Positions 43,862 through 53,985 of a DNA stretch of 64,000 bases are shown piece by piece. Each line of letters starts with the position of its first letter. Positions within the stretch are counted from its first letter, which is position 1. The position numbers and the translations under genes were made by a program. The notes under the pieces were generated by a model that ran no database searches, was not told where the DNA came from, and was given only the letters and a program-made list of their open reading frames with translations. This DNA is from Sphingomonas sp. Y38-1Y (GTDB lineage Bacteria; Pseudomonadota; Alphaproteobacteria; Sphingomonadales; Sphingomonadaceae): positions 1,178,001-1,242,000 of the forward strand of contig NZ_CP135916.1 in assembly GCF_032391395.1 (NCBI RefSeq), written 5' to 3'.

Positions 43862-45862
43862 CTAGCACAGATCGGGCGGGGTCGCCTCCTGCCGCAGCAT
43901 CACAATCGCGTCGGCCAGCGGCATCATTCGCTGGCCCTCGCGGCCGAGCGTGCGGATCGCCACGGTGCCTTCCTCCGCCTCGCGCTTGCCGACGACGAGC
44001 AGGTGCGGGACCTTGGCCAGCGAGTGCTCGCGCACCTTGTAGTTGATCTTCTCGTTGCGAAGATCGGCGGCGACACGGATGCCCGCGGCCTTGAGCTGGT
44101 CCTCGACCGATCGCGCATAATCGTCGGCGTCGGAAACGATCGTCGCCACCACCGCCTGGGTCGGCGCGAGCCACACGGGCAGGCGACCGGCGAAATGCTC
44201 GATCAGGATGCCGATGAACCGCTCATAGCTGCCGAAGATCGCGCGGTGGAGCATCACCGGCCGGTGGCGCTCGCCATCCTCGCCGACGTACGACGCATCG
44301 AGCCGGTCGGGCAGCACGCGGTCGGACTGGATCGTCCCGACCTGCCACGTCCGCCCGATCGCGTCGGTCAGGTGCCATTCGAGCTTGGGCGCATAGAAGG
44401 CGCCTTCGCCGGGCAGCTCTTCCCAGCCATATTCGGGCGTCGCCAGCCCCGCCTCGACCACCGCGGCGCGCAGCTCCGCCTCGGCCTTGTCCCACATTTC
44501 CTCGGTCCCGAAGCGCTTCTCGGGACGAAGCGCCAGCTTGATCGAATAGGTAAAGCCGAAGTCGCGATAGATGCGGTCGGCCAGCTCGCAAAAGGCCCGG
44601 ACCTCGCCCACGATCTGGTCCTCGCGGCAGAAGATGTGCGCGTCGTCCTGCGTGAACTGGCGCACGCGCATCAGCCCGTGGAGCGCGCCATGCGGCTCGT
44701 TGCGGTGGCAGCACCCATTCTCGTAGAGGCGCAGCGGCAGGTCGCGATACGACTTGATCCCCTGGCGGAAGATCAGGACGTGCGCGGGGCAGTTCATCGG
44801 CTTGAGCGCCATCCAGTCGGCGTCGTCGCTGACGATCGGTCCCTCGTCCTCGGTGTTGGGTACCTCGTCGGGGATGACGAACATGTTCTCGCGATACTTG
44901 CCCCAATGGCCCGACGCCTCCCACTGGCGGGCGTCCATGACCTGCGGCGTCTTCACTTCCTGATAGCCGGCACCATCGATCGCGCGGCGCATATAGGCCT
45001 CCAGCGCGCGCCAGATGACATAGCCGTTGGGGTGCCAGAACACCGACCCGTGCGCTTCGGCCTGGAGGTGGAACAGGTCCATTTCCTGCGCCAGCTTGCG
45101 GTGGTCGCGCTTGGCCGCTTCCTCCAGCCGGTGGAGGTGCGCGTCGAGCTGCTTCTTGTTCAGCCAGCCGGTTCCGTAGATGCGGCTGAGCATCGCGTTC
45201 TTCTGGTCGCCGCGCCAATAGGCGCCGGAGACGCGCGTGAGCTTGAACGCGTCGGGTGCGACCTTGCCCGTCGAGGCGAGGTGCGGACCGCGGCACATGT
45301 CGAGCCAGGCATCCTCGCCGCGACCGGCACGATAGACGGTCAGCTCCTCGCCGTCGGGCAGTTCGGCGGCCCACTCGGCCTTGAACGTCTCGCCTTCCCT
45401 GGACCAGCGCGCGATCAAATCTTCGCGCGCCCAGACCTCGCGGATCAGCGGCTCGTCTGCGGCGATGATGCGGCGCATCTCGGCCTCGATCGCGGGCAGG
45501 TCGTCCTCGGTGAACGGCCGGTCCTTGGGGGCGAAGTCGTAGTAGAAGCCATCGTCCGTCGCGGGACCGAAGGTGATCTGCGTGCCGGGGAACAGCTTCT
45601 GCACCGCCTCGGCCAGGATGTGCGCGTAATCGTGGCGGACGAGTTCGAGCGCGTCGGCCTCGTCCTTGGCGGTGATGAGCGCCAGCTGCGCGTCGCCCTC
45701 AAATGGGCGCATGATGTCGCGCACCTCGCCATCGACGCGCGCTGCCATCGCCGCCTTGGCGAGGCCCGGGCCGATCGCCGCGGCGATGTCCGCGGGGGTG
45801 GTCCCCGGCGCAACCTCACGGACGGAACCGTCGGGCAGCGTGATGCGGAACATGGCGGACAT
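43862..45862 (-). CDS. thrS: threonyl-tRNA synthetase
   Basis: This 666-residue class II synthetase has an N-terminal TGS domain (1-62). The editing domain (about 63-225) carries [19 protein letters not shown] with its HxxxH. The catalytic domain carries [11 protein letters not shown] (zinc Cys), [26 protein letters not shown] (motif 2 with zinc His). The anticodon-binding domain follows from about 570. No T-box leader was seen. Confidence 0.98.
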   Translation of the reverse strand: MSAMFRITLPDGSVREVAPGTTPADIAAAIGPGLAKAAMAARVDGEVRDIMRPFEGDAQLALITAKDEADALELVRHDYAHILAEAVQKLFPGTQITFGPATDDGFYYDFAPKDRPFTEDDLPAIEAEMRRIIAADEPLIREVWAREDLIARWSREGETFKAEWAAELPDGEELTVYRAGRGEDAWLDMCRGPHLASTGKVAPDAFKLTRVSGAYWRGDQKNAMLSRIYGTGWLNKKQLDAHLHRLEEAAKRDHRKLAQEMDLFHLQAEAHGSVFWHPNGYVIWRALEAYMRRAIDGAGYQEVKTPQVMDARQWEASGHWGKYRENMFVIPDEVPNTEDEGPIVSDDADWMALKPMNCPAHVLIFRQGIKSYRDLPLRLYENGCCHRNEPHGALHGLMRVRQFTQDDAHIFCREDQIVGEVRAFCELADRIYRDFGFTYSIKLALRPEKRFGTEEMWDKAEAELRAAVVEAGLATPEYGWEELPGEGAFYAPKLEWHLTDAIGRTWQVGTIQSDRVLPDRLDASYVGEDGERHRPVMLHRAIFGSYERFIGILIEHFAGRLPVWLAPTQAVVATIVSDADDYARSVEDQLKAAGIRVAADLRNEKINYKVREHSLAKVPHLLVVGKREAEEGTVAIRTLGREGQRMMPLADAIVMLRQEATPPDLC

Positions 45863-45926
45863 GATTTCACCAATTTGTTGAAAGAGCCGCGCATATGGCT
45901 TGGCGGCCTAGTCTCGCGCAAGTCGC

Positions 45927-46421
45927 TTACTTGGCGATGCCGGTCTCGCGGACGATGCCGCCGCCGTTCCTCGCCACGAAGTTCGTGATGTCGGCGCCAG
46001 CGCGGCCATGGTCGAAGTCGCGCATCGCGATCGCCGCGTCGACATTCTCCTGCATCTGAAGCCGCAGCAGGTCGGCCCAGCGCGCGTCCAGGCTCGGGCG
46101 ACCGTCACCGCCGGCAAAGCGGCAGTCCACCGCCACCTTGGTCCGGTCGTTGCCGCGCGCGTCGAGCGTCGCGGCGCAGTCGGCGCTGGAGCCCGGCGTC
46201 ATCTCGGGCGTAAAGTCCCAGCGGACGACCGCGTGGCCGGGCTGCTCGTTGGTGGTGCGGGTTGGCCTGGCGCCGCTGAGAATTCCCGCGTCGAAGTCGA
46301 GCGCCTCGACGCGGAGGAGCGCGACGGGCTGGCGCACGGGCACGACGCCGCTTTCCGGTACCAGGCCGAAGGCGAATGCGGCGAGCACCGCGCCGCCGCC
46401 CATCAGGAGGATGTCGCGCAT
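45927..46421 (-). CDS. hypothetical exported or membrane-anchored protein
   Basis: This 164-residue protein has an N-terminal hydrophobic segment (about 4-22, ILLMGGGAVLAAFAFGLVP) serving as signal or anchor. The soluble domain contains HAVVRWDFTPEMTPGSSADCAATLDARGNDRTKVAVDCRFAGG, with two cysteines likely to form a disulfide. The function is unknown. It lies 10 bases after the gene at 46432-47007 and is probably expressed with it; the resemblance between the two in layout (beta-rich domain with R-W-D-F/T-G) suggests distant paralogy. Confidence 0.72.
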   Translation of the reverse strand: MRDILLMGGGAVLAAFAFGLVPESGVVPVRQPVALLRVEALDFDAGILSGARPTRTTNEQPGHAVVRWDFTPEMTPGSSADCAATLDARGNDRTKVAVDCRFAGGDGRPSLDARWADLLRLQMQENVDAAIAMRDFDHGRAGADITNFVARNGGGIVRETGIAK

Positions 46422-46431
46422 CGCGCGGGCG

Positions 46432-47007
46432 TCACCAGCCGGGCGGCTTGGGCTTGGGCCGCTCGGCCTCCGCCTTTTCCATCTCGCGAAGCGAGCGCAT
46501 CTCTTCGGCCTGCATCTGAAATGCCTCCGACTGCGCGTCGAAGATCGTGCCGTGCTCGACATCGTCCTTGGGCCACTTGGCCGCGGTGGCGCCGCGGGCG
46601 CGTTCCGCGTCATAGGCGCGGCCCGTCATCGTCGCGTCGGCCAACTCGATCATCTTGTTCCGGCGCATGACCGTCGTCAGCCCCGCCGCGGCGCCTTCGC
46701 CGATATTGGGGCAGGTCATGTCGAGCTGGGTGCGGCCACCCTCGACCGGCGCGATCAGGATCGTGCAGCCGCGGCCGCTTCCCTTCATGCCGGTATCCCA
46801 GCGGACCTCGCTCTTGCCGTTGCCGGACGGATAGACCTCCAGCCGATCATAGGGGCCGTCGCCGTCGCCCGTCTTCACGGGCTCCATCAATTTGGCATAG
46901 GCCGCCTCGGGCGCCACCGGATAGATATTGGGCGGTGTATAGGGGCTGAGCAGGAACCAGCCGCCGACCAGCGCCGCCGCGCTGACACCCAGAATCATCA
47001 CCTTCAT
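46432..47007 (-). CDS. hypothetical anchored periplasmic protein
   Basis: This 191-residue protein has an N-terminal anchor (about 3-20, VMILGVSAAALVGGWFLLSP). The beta-rich domain has SEVRWDTGMKGSGRGCTILIAPVEGGRTQLDMTCPNIG, and the charged helical tail (QMQAEEMRSLREMEKAEAERPKPK) could be a short coiled coil. The function is unknown. The first gene of a two-gene unit with 45927-46421; thrS lies beyond that. Confidence 0.75.
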   Translation of the reverse strand: MKVMILGVSAAALVGGWFLLSPYTPPNIYPVAPEAAYAKLMEPVKTGDGDGPYDRLEVYPSGNGKSEVRWDTGMKGSGRGCTILIAPVEGGRTQLDMTCPNIGEGAAAGLTTVMRRNKMIELADATMTGRAYDAERARGATAAKWPKDDVEHGTIFDAQSEAFQMQAEEMRSLREMEKAEAERPKPKPPGW

Positions 47008-47070
47008 CGATCGCCCCCGTTCGAAGTCCGGACGGCGCTACGCCAATGCTGGTAAAGGATTCGCCAAAGG

Positions 47071-47892
47071 TTAGGCGATTCCGAACGGCACCACATGATT
47101 GTCCGCATCATGGCCGATCCGCGCTCGGCCCAAATAGGGGACACGCATCTCGCCGCACCAGCGCGTCATGATCTGGTCGATCGTCTCTCCGAAGGCGTCC
47201 GGCCCGTCGCCCTCCGGCACGTCGGTCACCGACCCCATGCGGATGCCGGCAAGCCCGCGAAGCTGGCTGGCATTGGCGATCTGGAACATCATCCGGTCGA
47301 GCCGGTAATAGCTTTCGCCCACCTCCTCGAGCAGCAGCACATGGTCGGTGAGGTCGGGTACCCAGGGCGTGCCGAGCATCGCCGTCAGGATCGCCAGGTT
47401 GAAGGCGGCGGCGGGGCGGCCGTCGAGCGCGGGTTCGAGCGCGCGGCGGTCCTTCGCGGTCAGCCAGGCAAGCGCCCGCCACGCCGGCGCGCCCTGATTG
47501 CGCGCAGTCGCCTCGGTCGACATCGGCCCGTGGCACGGCCGCCCGATCCGCCGCGCATAGAGCGCGCCGAGCAGGAACCCCATGTCCGAAAAGCCGAGAT
47601 AGGTCTTCGCCCGCGCCGCGTCGTTGAGCTTCGGCATCACCTCGGCGAGGATGCGGTTCGAGCCATAGCCGCCGCGCGCGAACCAGATCGCGTCATAGGC
47701 GGGGTCGTTGGCGTAGCGCAGGAAGGTCTCGGCGCGCAGCGCATCAGGGCCTGCGAAATGTCCCGCATCGGCAAAGCATTGCGGATCGAAGACCAGGTCG
47801 GCGCCGGGAAAGCTCAGCGCGGCGAACGCAGCGCCGCGCGTGGCCGATTCGGGGCGGATCGAGCGGGCGGGGGCAACGACGGCGATCTTCAT
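47071..47892 (-). CDS. ldcA: LD-carboxypeptidase (muramoyltetrapeptide carboxypeptidase)
   Basis: This 273-residue S66-family peptidase removes the terminal D-Ala from murein tetrapeptides during cell-wall recycling. The N-terminal part has [20 protein letters not shown]; the Ser nucleophile is in [12 protein letters not shown]. The Glu is in [17 protein letters not shown], and the C-terminal part carries [14 protein letters not shown] with its His. The ATG at 47892 is the family-typical start. It lies next to an Mpl-like ligase on the other strand. Confidence 0.88.
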   Translation of the reverse strand: MKIAVVAPARSIRPESATRGAAFAALSFPGADLVFDPQCFADAGHFAGPDALRAETFLRYANDPAYDAIWFARGGYGSNRILAEVMPKLNDAARAKTYLGFSDMGFLLGALYARRIGRPCHGPMSTEATARNQGAPAWRALAWLTAKDRRALEPALDGRPAAAFNLAILTAMLGTPWVPDLTDHVLLLEEVGESYYRLDRMMFQIANASQLRGLAGIRMGSVTDVPEGDGPDAFGETIDQIMTRWCGEMRVPYLGRARIGHDADNHVVPFGIA

Positions 47893-48519
47893 GGGCGGCG
47901 GTGTAGGGCGGTCCGGCCGCGGCGTGAAGCGGGTGCGATGCCGGGTGCGAGCACCCACCCCCCGTTCGCCCTGAGCTTGTCGAAGGGCTGCCCTTCTTTC
48001 CACAGTCGAGATGGGCAGGGCCTCGACAAGCTCAGCCAGCACGGTGGGGGCAACATCATATCCCCGTTCGTGCTGAGCCTGTCGAAGCACGTGATCCAGG
48101 CGCGCCGCCCTTGGCACGTCCTTCGACAGGCTCAGGACGAACGGGGAGGGGAGTTACCCACCAGCGTTCGCTTCGAGCGAAGTCGAGAGGCGGTTGGGTG
48201 GCGATCCGCTTCGGCTTCTCGACTGCGCTCGAAGCGAACGCTGTTCGGAAAGACAGCCTCCTCCACCGTTCGTGCTGAGCCTGTCGAAGCACGTGATCCA
48301 AGCGCGCCGCCCTTGGCACGTCCTTCGACAGGCTCAGCACGAACGGGGAGGGGAGGTACCCACCAGCGTTCGCTTCGAGCGAAGTCGAGAAGCGGTTGGG
48401 TGGCGCTCCGCCCAGCCCTCTCAACTTCGCTCGAAGCGAACGCCGTGGGGGTGCCGTGCGCAGAACGATCGGATCAGCCACCCTTGCCCCAGCCCCCCGA
48501 ACCCCCGATACGCGCCGAC
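47893..48519. repeat. repeat-rich non-coding gap with duplicated 140-bp block
   Basis: No supported gene lies in this 627-base gap. A 140-base block at 48064-48203 recurs at 48266-48405 with four mismatches (offset 202 bases). Each copy contains two palindromic repeat units, one of the type CGTTCGTGCTGAGCCTGTCG with its inverse and one of the type GCGTTCGCTTCGAGCGAAG. Further single units lie at about 47965-48040 and at 48411-48445. The ligase promoter must lie within or just after the second copy. Confidence 0.8.
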
Positions 48520-49920
48520 ATGAACCAGCGTTACTTCTTTGTCGGCGTGGGCGGGTCGGGGATGACGCCGCTGGCGATGATCCTGGCCGGGCGCGGGGCC
48601 AGGATCGCGGGGTCGGACCGGACGCTGGACCAGGGCCGGCTCGCGCCCAAGTTCCAGGCGCTGCGCGACCTCGGCATCGAGCTGTTCCCTCAGGACGGCA
48701 GCGGCATCACCTCCGCCGAGCAGACCGTCGTCGCCTCCGCCGCGGTCGAGGATAGCGTGCCCGACATCCAGGCCGCCACCCGCGTCGGCGCGCCGCGCCT
48801 CTCCCGCGCGCAACTCCTCGCCAGCCTGTTCAACGACAGCCGCGTCCGCATCGGCGTCGCCGGGACCAGCGGCAAGTCGACCGTCACCGGCATGATCGGC
48901 TGGATCCTCCACGCCGTCGGCCGCGATCCCACGGTGATGAACGGCGCGGTGATGAAGAACTTCGCCGCGCCCGACCGCCCGTTCGCCAGCGCGCTCGTGG
49001 GGCAGGGCGACGCCTTCGTCAGCGAGGTCGACGAGAGCGACGGGTCGATCGCGCTCTATGCACCCGACATCGCGGTGCTCAACAATGTCAGCCTCGACCA
49101 CAAGTCGCTGGAGGAACTGCGGACGCTGTTCGGCGACTTTGCGGGCAAGGCGTCGCGGGTGATCGTCAATGCCGGCGATGCCGAGGCGGCCGCGCTCGCC
49201 GCGACGATCGGCAGCGACCGGCGCACGACCTTCGCGGTCGAGGGCGAGGCGGACCTCGTCGCGCGCGACCTCGAGCCCGAGCCGTTCGCGATCGCTTTCA
49301 CATTGGCGGCGGCGGACGAGCGCATCCCCGTCCACCTGTCGGTGCCCGGTCGCCACAATGTCGCCAACGCCCTCGCCGCGATCGGCGCGGCGCACGCCGC
49401 GGGCGTGCCGCTCGCCGACGCAGCGAAGGCGGTCGAAGGCTTTGTCGGCCTCAAGCGCCGGTTCGAACTGGTGGGGGAGGCGGGCGGCATCGCCGTCATC
49501 GACGATTTCGGGCACAACCCCGACAAGATCGCCGCGACGCTCGACACGCTCCTTGCCTTTCCCGGCCCGCTCAAGCTCCTGTTCCAGCCGCACGGCTATG
49601 GCCCGCTCAAGGTGATGCGGCGCGAGCTGGTCGAGAGCCTGGCGCAGCGGCTCCGCCCCGGCGACGAGCTCGTGCTGCCCGACCCGGTCTATCATGGTGG
49701 CACGACCAGCCGCGAGGTGACGAGCGCCGACATCGCCGCCGACCTCGCGGCACTGGGCGCCCCCGCGCGCCACATTCCCGACCGCGCCGCCGCCGCCGCG
49801 CATCTCGTCGCAGGTGCCAGGCCCGGCGACCGCATCGTCGTCATGGGCGCGCGCGACGATACGCTGAGCCAGCTTGCCGCCGACATGCTCGCCGCGCTGG
49901 CGAAAAGGAGTGACCGATGA
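48520..49920 (+). CDS. Mur ligase, Mpl/MurC-like
   Basis: This 466-residue ATP-dependent ligase is of the MurC/Mpl branch. The N-terminal nucleotide-binding start is [22 protein letters not shown]. The P-loop GTSGKST lies near residue 113, followed by [22 protein letters not shown] and the C-terminal [15 protein letters not shown]. The presence of an LD-carboxypeptidase and DapF-like gene nearby suggests the Mpl role, linking recycled tripeptide to UDP-MurNAc. A true MurC would be expected in the dcw cluster. It overlaps the next gene by ATGA. Confidence 0.85.
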   Translation: MNQRYFFVGVGGSGMTPLAMILAGRGARIAGSDRTLDQGRLAPKFQALRDLGIELFPQDGSGITSAEQTVVASAAVEDSVPDIQAATRVGAPRLSRAQLLASLFNDSRVRIGVAGTSGKSTVTGMIGWILHAVGRDPTVMNGAVMKNFAAPDRPFASALVGQGDAFVSEVDESDGSIALYAPDIAVLNNVSLDHKSLEELRTLFGDFAGKASRVIVNAGDAEAAALAATIGSDRRTTFAVEGEADLVARDLEPEPFAIAFTLAAADERIPVHLSVPGRHNVANALAAIGAAHAAGVPLADAAKAVEGFVGLKRRFELVGEAGGIAVIDDFGHNPDKIAATLDTLLAFPGPLKLLFQPHGYGPLKVMRRELVESLAQRLRPGDELVLPDPVYHGGTTSREVTSADIAADLAALGAPARHIPDRAAAAAHLVAGARPGDRIVVMGARDDTLSQLAADMLAALAKRSDR

Positions 49921-50630
49921 CCGAACCCGCCCGCATCGCCTTTCGCGTGACCGAAGGAGCGGGGCCGACCATCGTCTTCCTGCCCGGCTATGCCAGCGAC
50001 ATGAGCGGGACCAAGGCGCTGGCGCTGGAGGCATGGGCCAAGGCGCACGGCCGCAGCTTCGTCCGCTTCGACTATCGCGGCTGCGGCGAGAGCGAGGGGT
50101 CGTTTGAGGACTTCACGCTCGCCGATTGGCTGGAGGACGCGCTGCTCGTCATCGATCAGGCGGCGAAGGGCCCGGTCGTGCTGGTCGGATCGTCGATGGG
50201 CGGGTGGCTGGCGCTGCTCGCCGCGCGCGAGCGGCCCGACCGGGTGACCGCGCTGGTCGGCATCGCGCCCGCCCCCGACTTCACCGATTGGGGCTTCAGC
50301 CAGGCGGACAAGATGGCGCTGCTCAACGACGGGCGGCTGGAGAAGCCCTCGCCCTATTCGGACCAGCCGACCGTCACCACCCGCGCTTTCTGGAGCTCGG
50401 GCGAGGCGCGGCGGCTGATGCACGGGACGATCCCGCTCAAGCTGCCGGTGCGAATCGTCCAGGGCATGCGCGACGCCGACGTGCCGTGGGAGCGCGCGGT
50501 GCGGCTGGCCCAACTGATCGAGGGCGAGGACGTCCAGTGCTGGCTGGTCAAGGACGGCGACCACCGCCTGTCCCGCGACCCCGACATCGCGATGATGGTT
50601 CGCGCAGTCGAGGAGGTGAGCGCCGCATAG
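49917..50630 (+). CDS. alpha/beta hydrolase, ABHD10-like
   Basis: This 237-residue serine hydrolase has GSSMGGW (GxSxG elbow, about residue 98), a catalytic Asp in GMRDADVPW and His in KDGDHRLS. The N-terminal [14 protein letters not shown] and [12 protein letters not shown] are typical of bacterial homologues of ABHD10 thioesterase. The substrate is unknown. It is co-translated with the Mur ligase (ATGA). Confidence 0.88.
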   Translation: MTEPARIAFRVTEGAGPTIVFLPGYASDMSGTKALALEAWAKAHGRSFVRFDYRGCGESEGSFEDFTLADWLEDALLVIDQAAKGPVVLVGSSMGGWLALLAARERPDRVTALVGIAPAPDFTDWGFSQADKMALLNDGRLEKPSPYSDQPTVTTRAFWSSGEARRLMHGTIPLKLPVRIVQGMRDADVPWERAVRLAQLIEGEDVQCWLVKDGDHRLSRDPDIAMMVRAVEEVSAA

Positions 50631-50697
50631 CCGCGCTATGCCGCGCCCGGCTTTTCCGATGCTTCCAACCGACGCCCCGCGCGCCTAATTCGGCGCC

Positions 50698-51645
50698 ATG
50701 CAATTCGATTTCATCCATTGCCATGGTTCGGGCAACGACTTCCCGCTGATCGACGCGCGGGCGCTGACGCTGGCCGATGCCGAGTGGGCAGCGGTCGCGC
50801 GCGCGCTGGCCGACCGGGCGGGGCCGGTCGGAGGCGACGGACTTCTGCTTCTCGTGCCGGGACGCGGCGGCGCGCCGTTCGGGCAGCGCATGTTCAATCC
50901 CGACGGCAGCGAGGCGGAGACCTGCCTCAACGGCCTTCGCTGCGTCGCGCGTGCGGGGTTCGAGGCGGCCGGGCTCGACGCCGCGACGGTGACGCTGCCG
51001 CAAAGCGAGGCGGCGGCGCGGCGCGTGGCCGACATCGCACCCGGCGTCGTCAGCATCGAGACGCGCGTGACCTCGATCGGAGATGCACCAAGTTCGGTGG
51101 GGCTGACGACGGGCGAGACGCCGTTCGTCGACGCCGTCATCCCCGGCCTGCCGAGCGAGCGCCGCTTTACCGCGCTCGCCATGCCGAACCCGCACCTTGT
51201 CGCCTTCGTCGATGGGGTGGACGAGGGCGAGCTCGTCGCGCTCGGCGACTGGTGCGAGGCGGCGCCGGCACTGATCCCCGGTCGCGCGAATGTGAGCTTC
51301 GTGACCGCGGGCGAGGGCGGGCTGTTCGTCCGCACCTATGAGCGCGGTGTCGGCCTGACCGACAGTTGCGGGAGCGCGATGGCCGCCTCGACGATCGCGG
51401 CGGCGCGGACCGGGCGGACTGCGTGGAACGCCGAGGTGATCGTCCGCAACGCCGGCGGGCTCGTGCGCGCCCGGCCCGAACGGACGAGTGAGGGTGAGGC
51501 GGTTTCGATCGCGGGCAACGCGACCTTCACGCATCGCGGCGTCGCCGAGGTGGACGTCACGGCCGGGCGGATCGTTACGACCGCGACGACGGTACGGAAC
51601 GAAGCAGAGATCGCCGCCTGGAGCGCGCTTCTCGCCGCGATCTAA
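50698..51645 (+). CDS. dapF: diaminopimelate epimerase family protein, divergent
   Basis: This 315-residue member of the DapF family is longer than usual (about 275). Both catalytic Cys regions are present: NPDGSEAETCLNGLRC and TDSCGSAMA. The substrate-binding residues NPH and YERG are kept. However, the usual GNG before the first Cys motif end reads LNG, and GxGET reads GVGLT. It might be a true DapF or a related epimerase or recycling enzyme for LL/meso-DAP. It follows the hydrolase by 68 bases. Confidence 0.78.
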   Translation: MQFDFIHCHGSGNDFPLIDARALTLADAEWAAVARALADRAGPVGGDGLLLLVPGRGGAPFGQRMFNPDGSEAETCLNGLRCVARAGFEAAGLDAATVTLPQSEAAARRVADIAPGVVSIETRVTSIGDAPSSVGLTTGETPFVDAVIPGLPSERRFTALAMPNPHLVAFVDGVDEGELVALGDWCEAAPALIPGRANVSFVTAGEGGLFVRTYERGVGLTDSCGSAMAASTIAAARTGRTAWNAEVIVRNAGGLVRARPERTSEGEAVSIAGNATFTHRGVAEVDVTAGRIVTTATTVRNEAEIAAWSALLAAI

Positions 51646-51681
51646 AAAGGTCCGTTAACCTCGCGCTGCTAGGCCAGCGGC

Positions 51682-53475
51682 ATGGCGCGTAACGATGTTC
51701 GTACCCTAACCGGCACGTGGCCGTTGTTGATCTTCGGCATCGCCTATGCCGTCGCGATCGCGTTTTCGCTGCTAACGCGGTTCGGCGGCGGGGTCGCCTG
51801 CATGTGGCTGGCGACGGGCGTGCTCGCGCCGGTGCTGGCGCGCCTGCCGATGCGCCATTGGTGGCGGGCCGCGATGATCGCCATCCCGGTCAGCGGCGTG
51901 CTGACGGCGTTCATCGGACTGGGTCCGATCGCCGCCCTCCCGCTCGGACCGCTCAACTTCATCGAGGCGGGGATCCTCGCCTACCTGCTCAAGCGACTCG
52001 CCCCGGTCGACGACGGCGCGCTGCGCAGCATCGGCCAAGTCGCGGTGCTGATCCTGGGCGGCCTGCTGGCGGCGATGCTGGTCGGGGTACCGGCCGCCGT
52101 CGTCGCCGATCAGGTGTCGCAGACGGGCTTTGCGCACAATTGGTCCAACTGGGCGACCGGCCATGCGCTCGGCACCATCGCGGTCGCACCGATCGTGCTG
52201 CTGCTGCTGAGCGGCGACCTTGGCGAATGGTGGCGAAGCGCAGGGCGCGGCGAGCGGATCGAGGCGGGGGTCCATGCCGCGTTCGTGACCGCGATCGCGC
52301 TTGCGACCTTTGCGCAATCGATCATGCCGCTGTCGTTTCTGCCGATCCTGCCCGTCACGCTGGCGACGTTCCGGCTGGGCCGAGTCGGCGCGGCGATGTC
52401 GACCTTGATCCTGTCGACGATCGCCATCCTGTTCTCGATGCAGGGAACCGGTCCGGTCGCATTGCTGCCGCCGGAGCCGGCGCTTCGCATGCACCTGATC
52501 CAATTCTACCTCGCGACCGTCGTCATCACCGTGCTTCCCGCTGCCGCCGATCTTCGCCGGCGCAAGGACGTATTGCGGCGACTGTCGGCGAGCGAGGCGC
52601 GCTATCGGCTGGTGACGGAGAATGCGTCGGACGTCGTGCTGACGCTGGATGCGGAGGGGTATATCCGCTTCGTCTCGCCCTCAATCGAGGGACTCGGCGA
52701 TTACCGCGTCGCGGCGCTGAGGGGCACGCCCGCCAGCACGCTGATCGCGGCCGAGCATCGCCCCGCGGCGGCGCGCGCGCATCTGGAGGCGCTACGCACG
52801 CCCGGCACTTCGCAAATCGTCGAGGTTGAGACGCGGCCCGATGCCGACGGCCACCAGCGCTGGATCGAGATGCGCGTCCGCGCGATCGAGCCGGAGGTCG
52901 CGGGCGACGCGATCGAGCTCGTCTGCGCGATTCGCGACATTTCGAAGCGCAAGTCGGTCGAGGCTGAGCTTCAGCGCGCCGCGCGGACCGATCCGCTGAC
53001 CGGGCTCGCCAACCGGCGGTTGTTCAATGACGCGCTCGATCTCGTCCTCGATCGTGTGGGCCGCGACGAGCGCGCCAATGCGTGCATCGCCATCTTCGAC
53101 ATCGATCATTTCAAGCGCGTCAACGACGCGTTCGGCCATGACGCCGGCGACCGCGTGCTCGCGCGCTTCGCCGCGGTCGCGTCGCGGGCGACTCGCGCGA
53201 AGGACCTGGTTGCGCGGCTGGGCGGCGAGGAGTTCGGGCTGGTGCTGCCCGGCGCTACCCAGGCGGAGGCGCAGGCGATCTGCGAGCGGCTGCGCGGCGA
53301 CTTTGCGGGTGAGGCGACGGTGCTGGACGACGGCAGCCGCATCTGGTCGACGGTGAGCGCCGGGATCGCGACGATCGGCGGGGATGAAAGCCGGGCCGAC
53401 GTCATGCGCACCGCGGATGCCGCGCTCTACGCGGCCAAGCGCGCGGGGCGCGACCGGCTGGTGCTGGCGGCTTAG
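51682..53475 (+). CDS. MASE1-PAS-GGDEF diguanylate cyclase
   Basis: This 597-residue membrane protein has an N-terminal MASE1-like region of about eight hydrophobic helices (1-290). A PAS domain (about 300-425, YRLVTENASDVVLTLDAEGYIRFVSPSIEGL) follows. The GGDEF domain (about 430-595) starts at ARTDPLTGLANRRLF. The active site is intact (GGEEF) and an I-site RxxD (RAKD) lies 5 residues before it, so c-di-GMP synthesis with product inhibition is expected. There is no EAL domain. Confidence 0.93.
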   Translation: MARNDVRTLTGTWPLLIFGIAYAVAIAFSLLTRFGGGVACMWLATGVLAPVLARLPMRHWWRAAMIAIPVSGVLTAFIGLGPIAALPLGPLNFIEAGILAYLLKRLAPVDDGALRSIGQVAVLILGGLLAAMLVGVPAAVVADQVSQTGFAHNWSNWATGHALGTIAVAPIVLLLLSGDLGEWWRSAGRGERIEAGVHAAFVTAIALATFAQSIMPLSFLPILPVTLATFRLGRVGAAMSTLILSTIAILFSMQGTGPVALLPPEPALRMHLIQFYLATVVITVLPAAADLRRRKDVLRRLSASEARYRLVTENASDVVLTLDAEGYIRFVSPSIEGLGDYRVAALRGTPASTLIAAEHRPAAARAHLEALRTPGTSQIVEVETRPDADGHQRWIEMRVRAIEPEVAGDAIELVCAIRDISKRKSVEAELQRAARTDPLTGLANRRLFNDALDLVLDRVGRDERANACIAIFDIDHFKRVNDAFGHDAGDRVLARFAAVASRATRAKDLVARLGGEEFGLVLPGATQAEAQAICERLRGDFAGEATVLDDGSRIWSTVSAGIATIGGDESRADVMRTADAALYAAKRAGRDRLVLAA

Positions 53476-53485
53476 CGACCGGCAG

Positions 53486-53575
53486 AACCCCCGTTCGTGC
53501 TGAGCTTGTCGAAGCACGTGGGGAGCCGATGCGCTCGTGGCACGTCCTTCGACGAGCTCAGGACGAACGGGCCGG
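53486..53575. repeat. palindromic repeat pair after the diguanylate cyclase
   Basis: Unit CGTTCGTGCTGAGCTTGTCG at 53493-53512 and its inverse near 53552-53572 flank a short centre. This is the same dispersed repeat seen at 47965-48405 and 62396-62481, and it may terminate or stabilise the mRNA. Confidence 0.75.
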
Positions 53576-53619
53576 TGGTGGCAAGTTGACGTAAAACCGG
53601 GCTCGCGAACGGCGACTCC

Positions 53620-53910
53620 TCAGTTCGCGCGGGCGACCTGCAACCAGGCGCGCGCCGCCTTCTGGGCCGCGGCGATCTCGGCCGCGGTCATGTCCTCGGC
53701 CACTTCGGCGCGGCACGCCTGCGCCGCGGTGCTGCCCGACATCGCGGCCAGGTTGAACCATTTGTGCGCCTCGATCAGGTCGACGATCGCGCCCTGTGCA
53801 CCGCTCGCATAGACCATGCCGAGGTCATAGAGCGCGTCGGCATCGCCGCACGCGGCCTCGCGCATCCTGCTCTCGATCAGGAATTGCGCGCTCTTGAGAC
53901 TGTTGCCCAT
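53620..53910 (-). CDS. Sel1-like repeat protein, small
   Basis: This 96-residue helical protein has one clear Sel1/TPR-like unit (ADALYDLGMVYASGAQGAIVDLIEAHKWFNLAAMSGSTAAQ). An acidic helix and AARAWLQVARAN follow. Sel1 units mediate protein-protein contacts. It has no signal peptide. It ends about 45 bases from the repeat pair and is transcribed away from panC. Confidence 0.82.
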   Translation of the reverse strand: MGNSLKSAQFLIESRMREAACGDADALYDLGMVYASGAQGAIVDLIEAHKWFNLAAMSGSTAAQACRAEVAEDMTAAEIAAAQKAARAWLQVARAN

Positions 53911-53985
53911 GTCGCATTCACCCCTTTTGCCCGTTTTCGAGCAGGTTCAGGATGAAGGCTGACGATCAACAAATGGTTAACGCTG

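Noticed and set aside
47095..48519. Long upstream extension of the Mur ligase frame
   Set aside because: The extension is antisense to ldcA and crosses the duplicated repeat block; the conserved N-terminus starts at 48520.
47893..48519. CRISPR-like array
   Set aside because: Only two block copies exist, with palindromic units and no regular short repeats or unique spacers.
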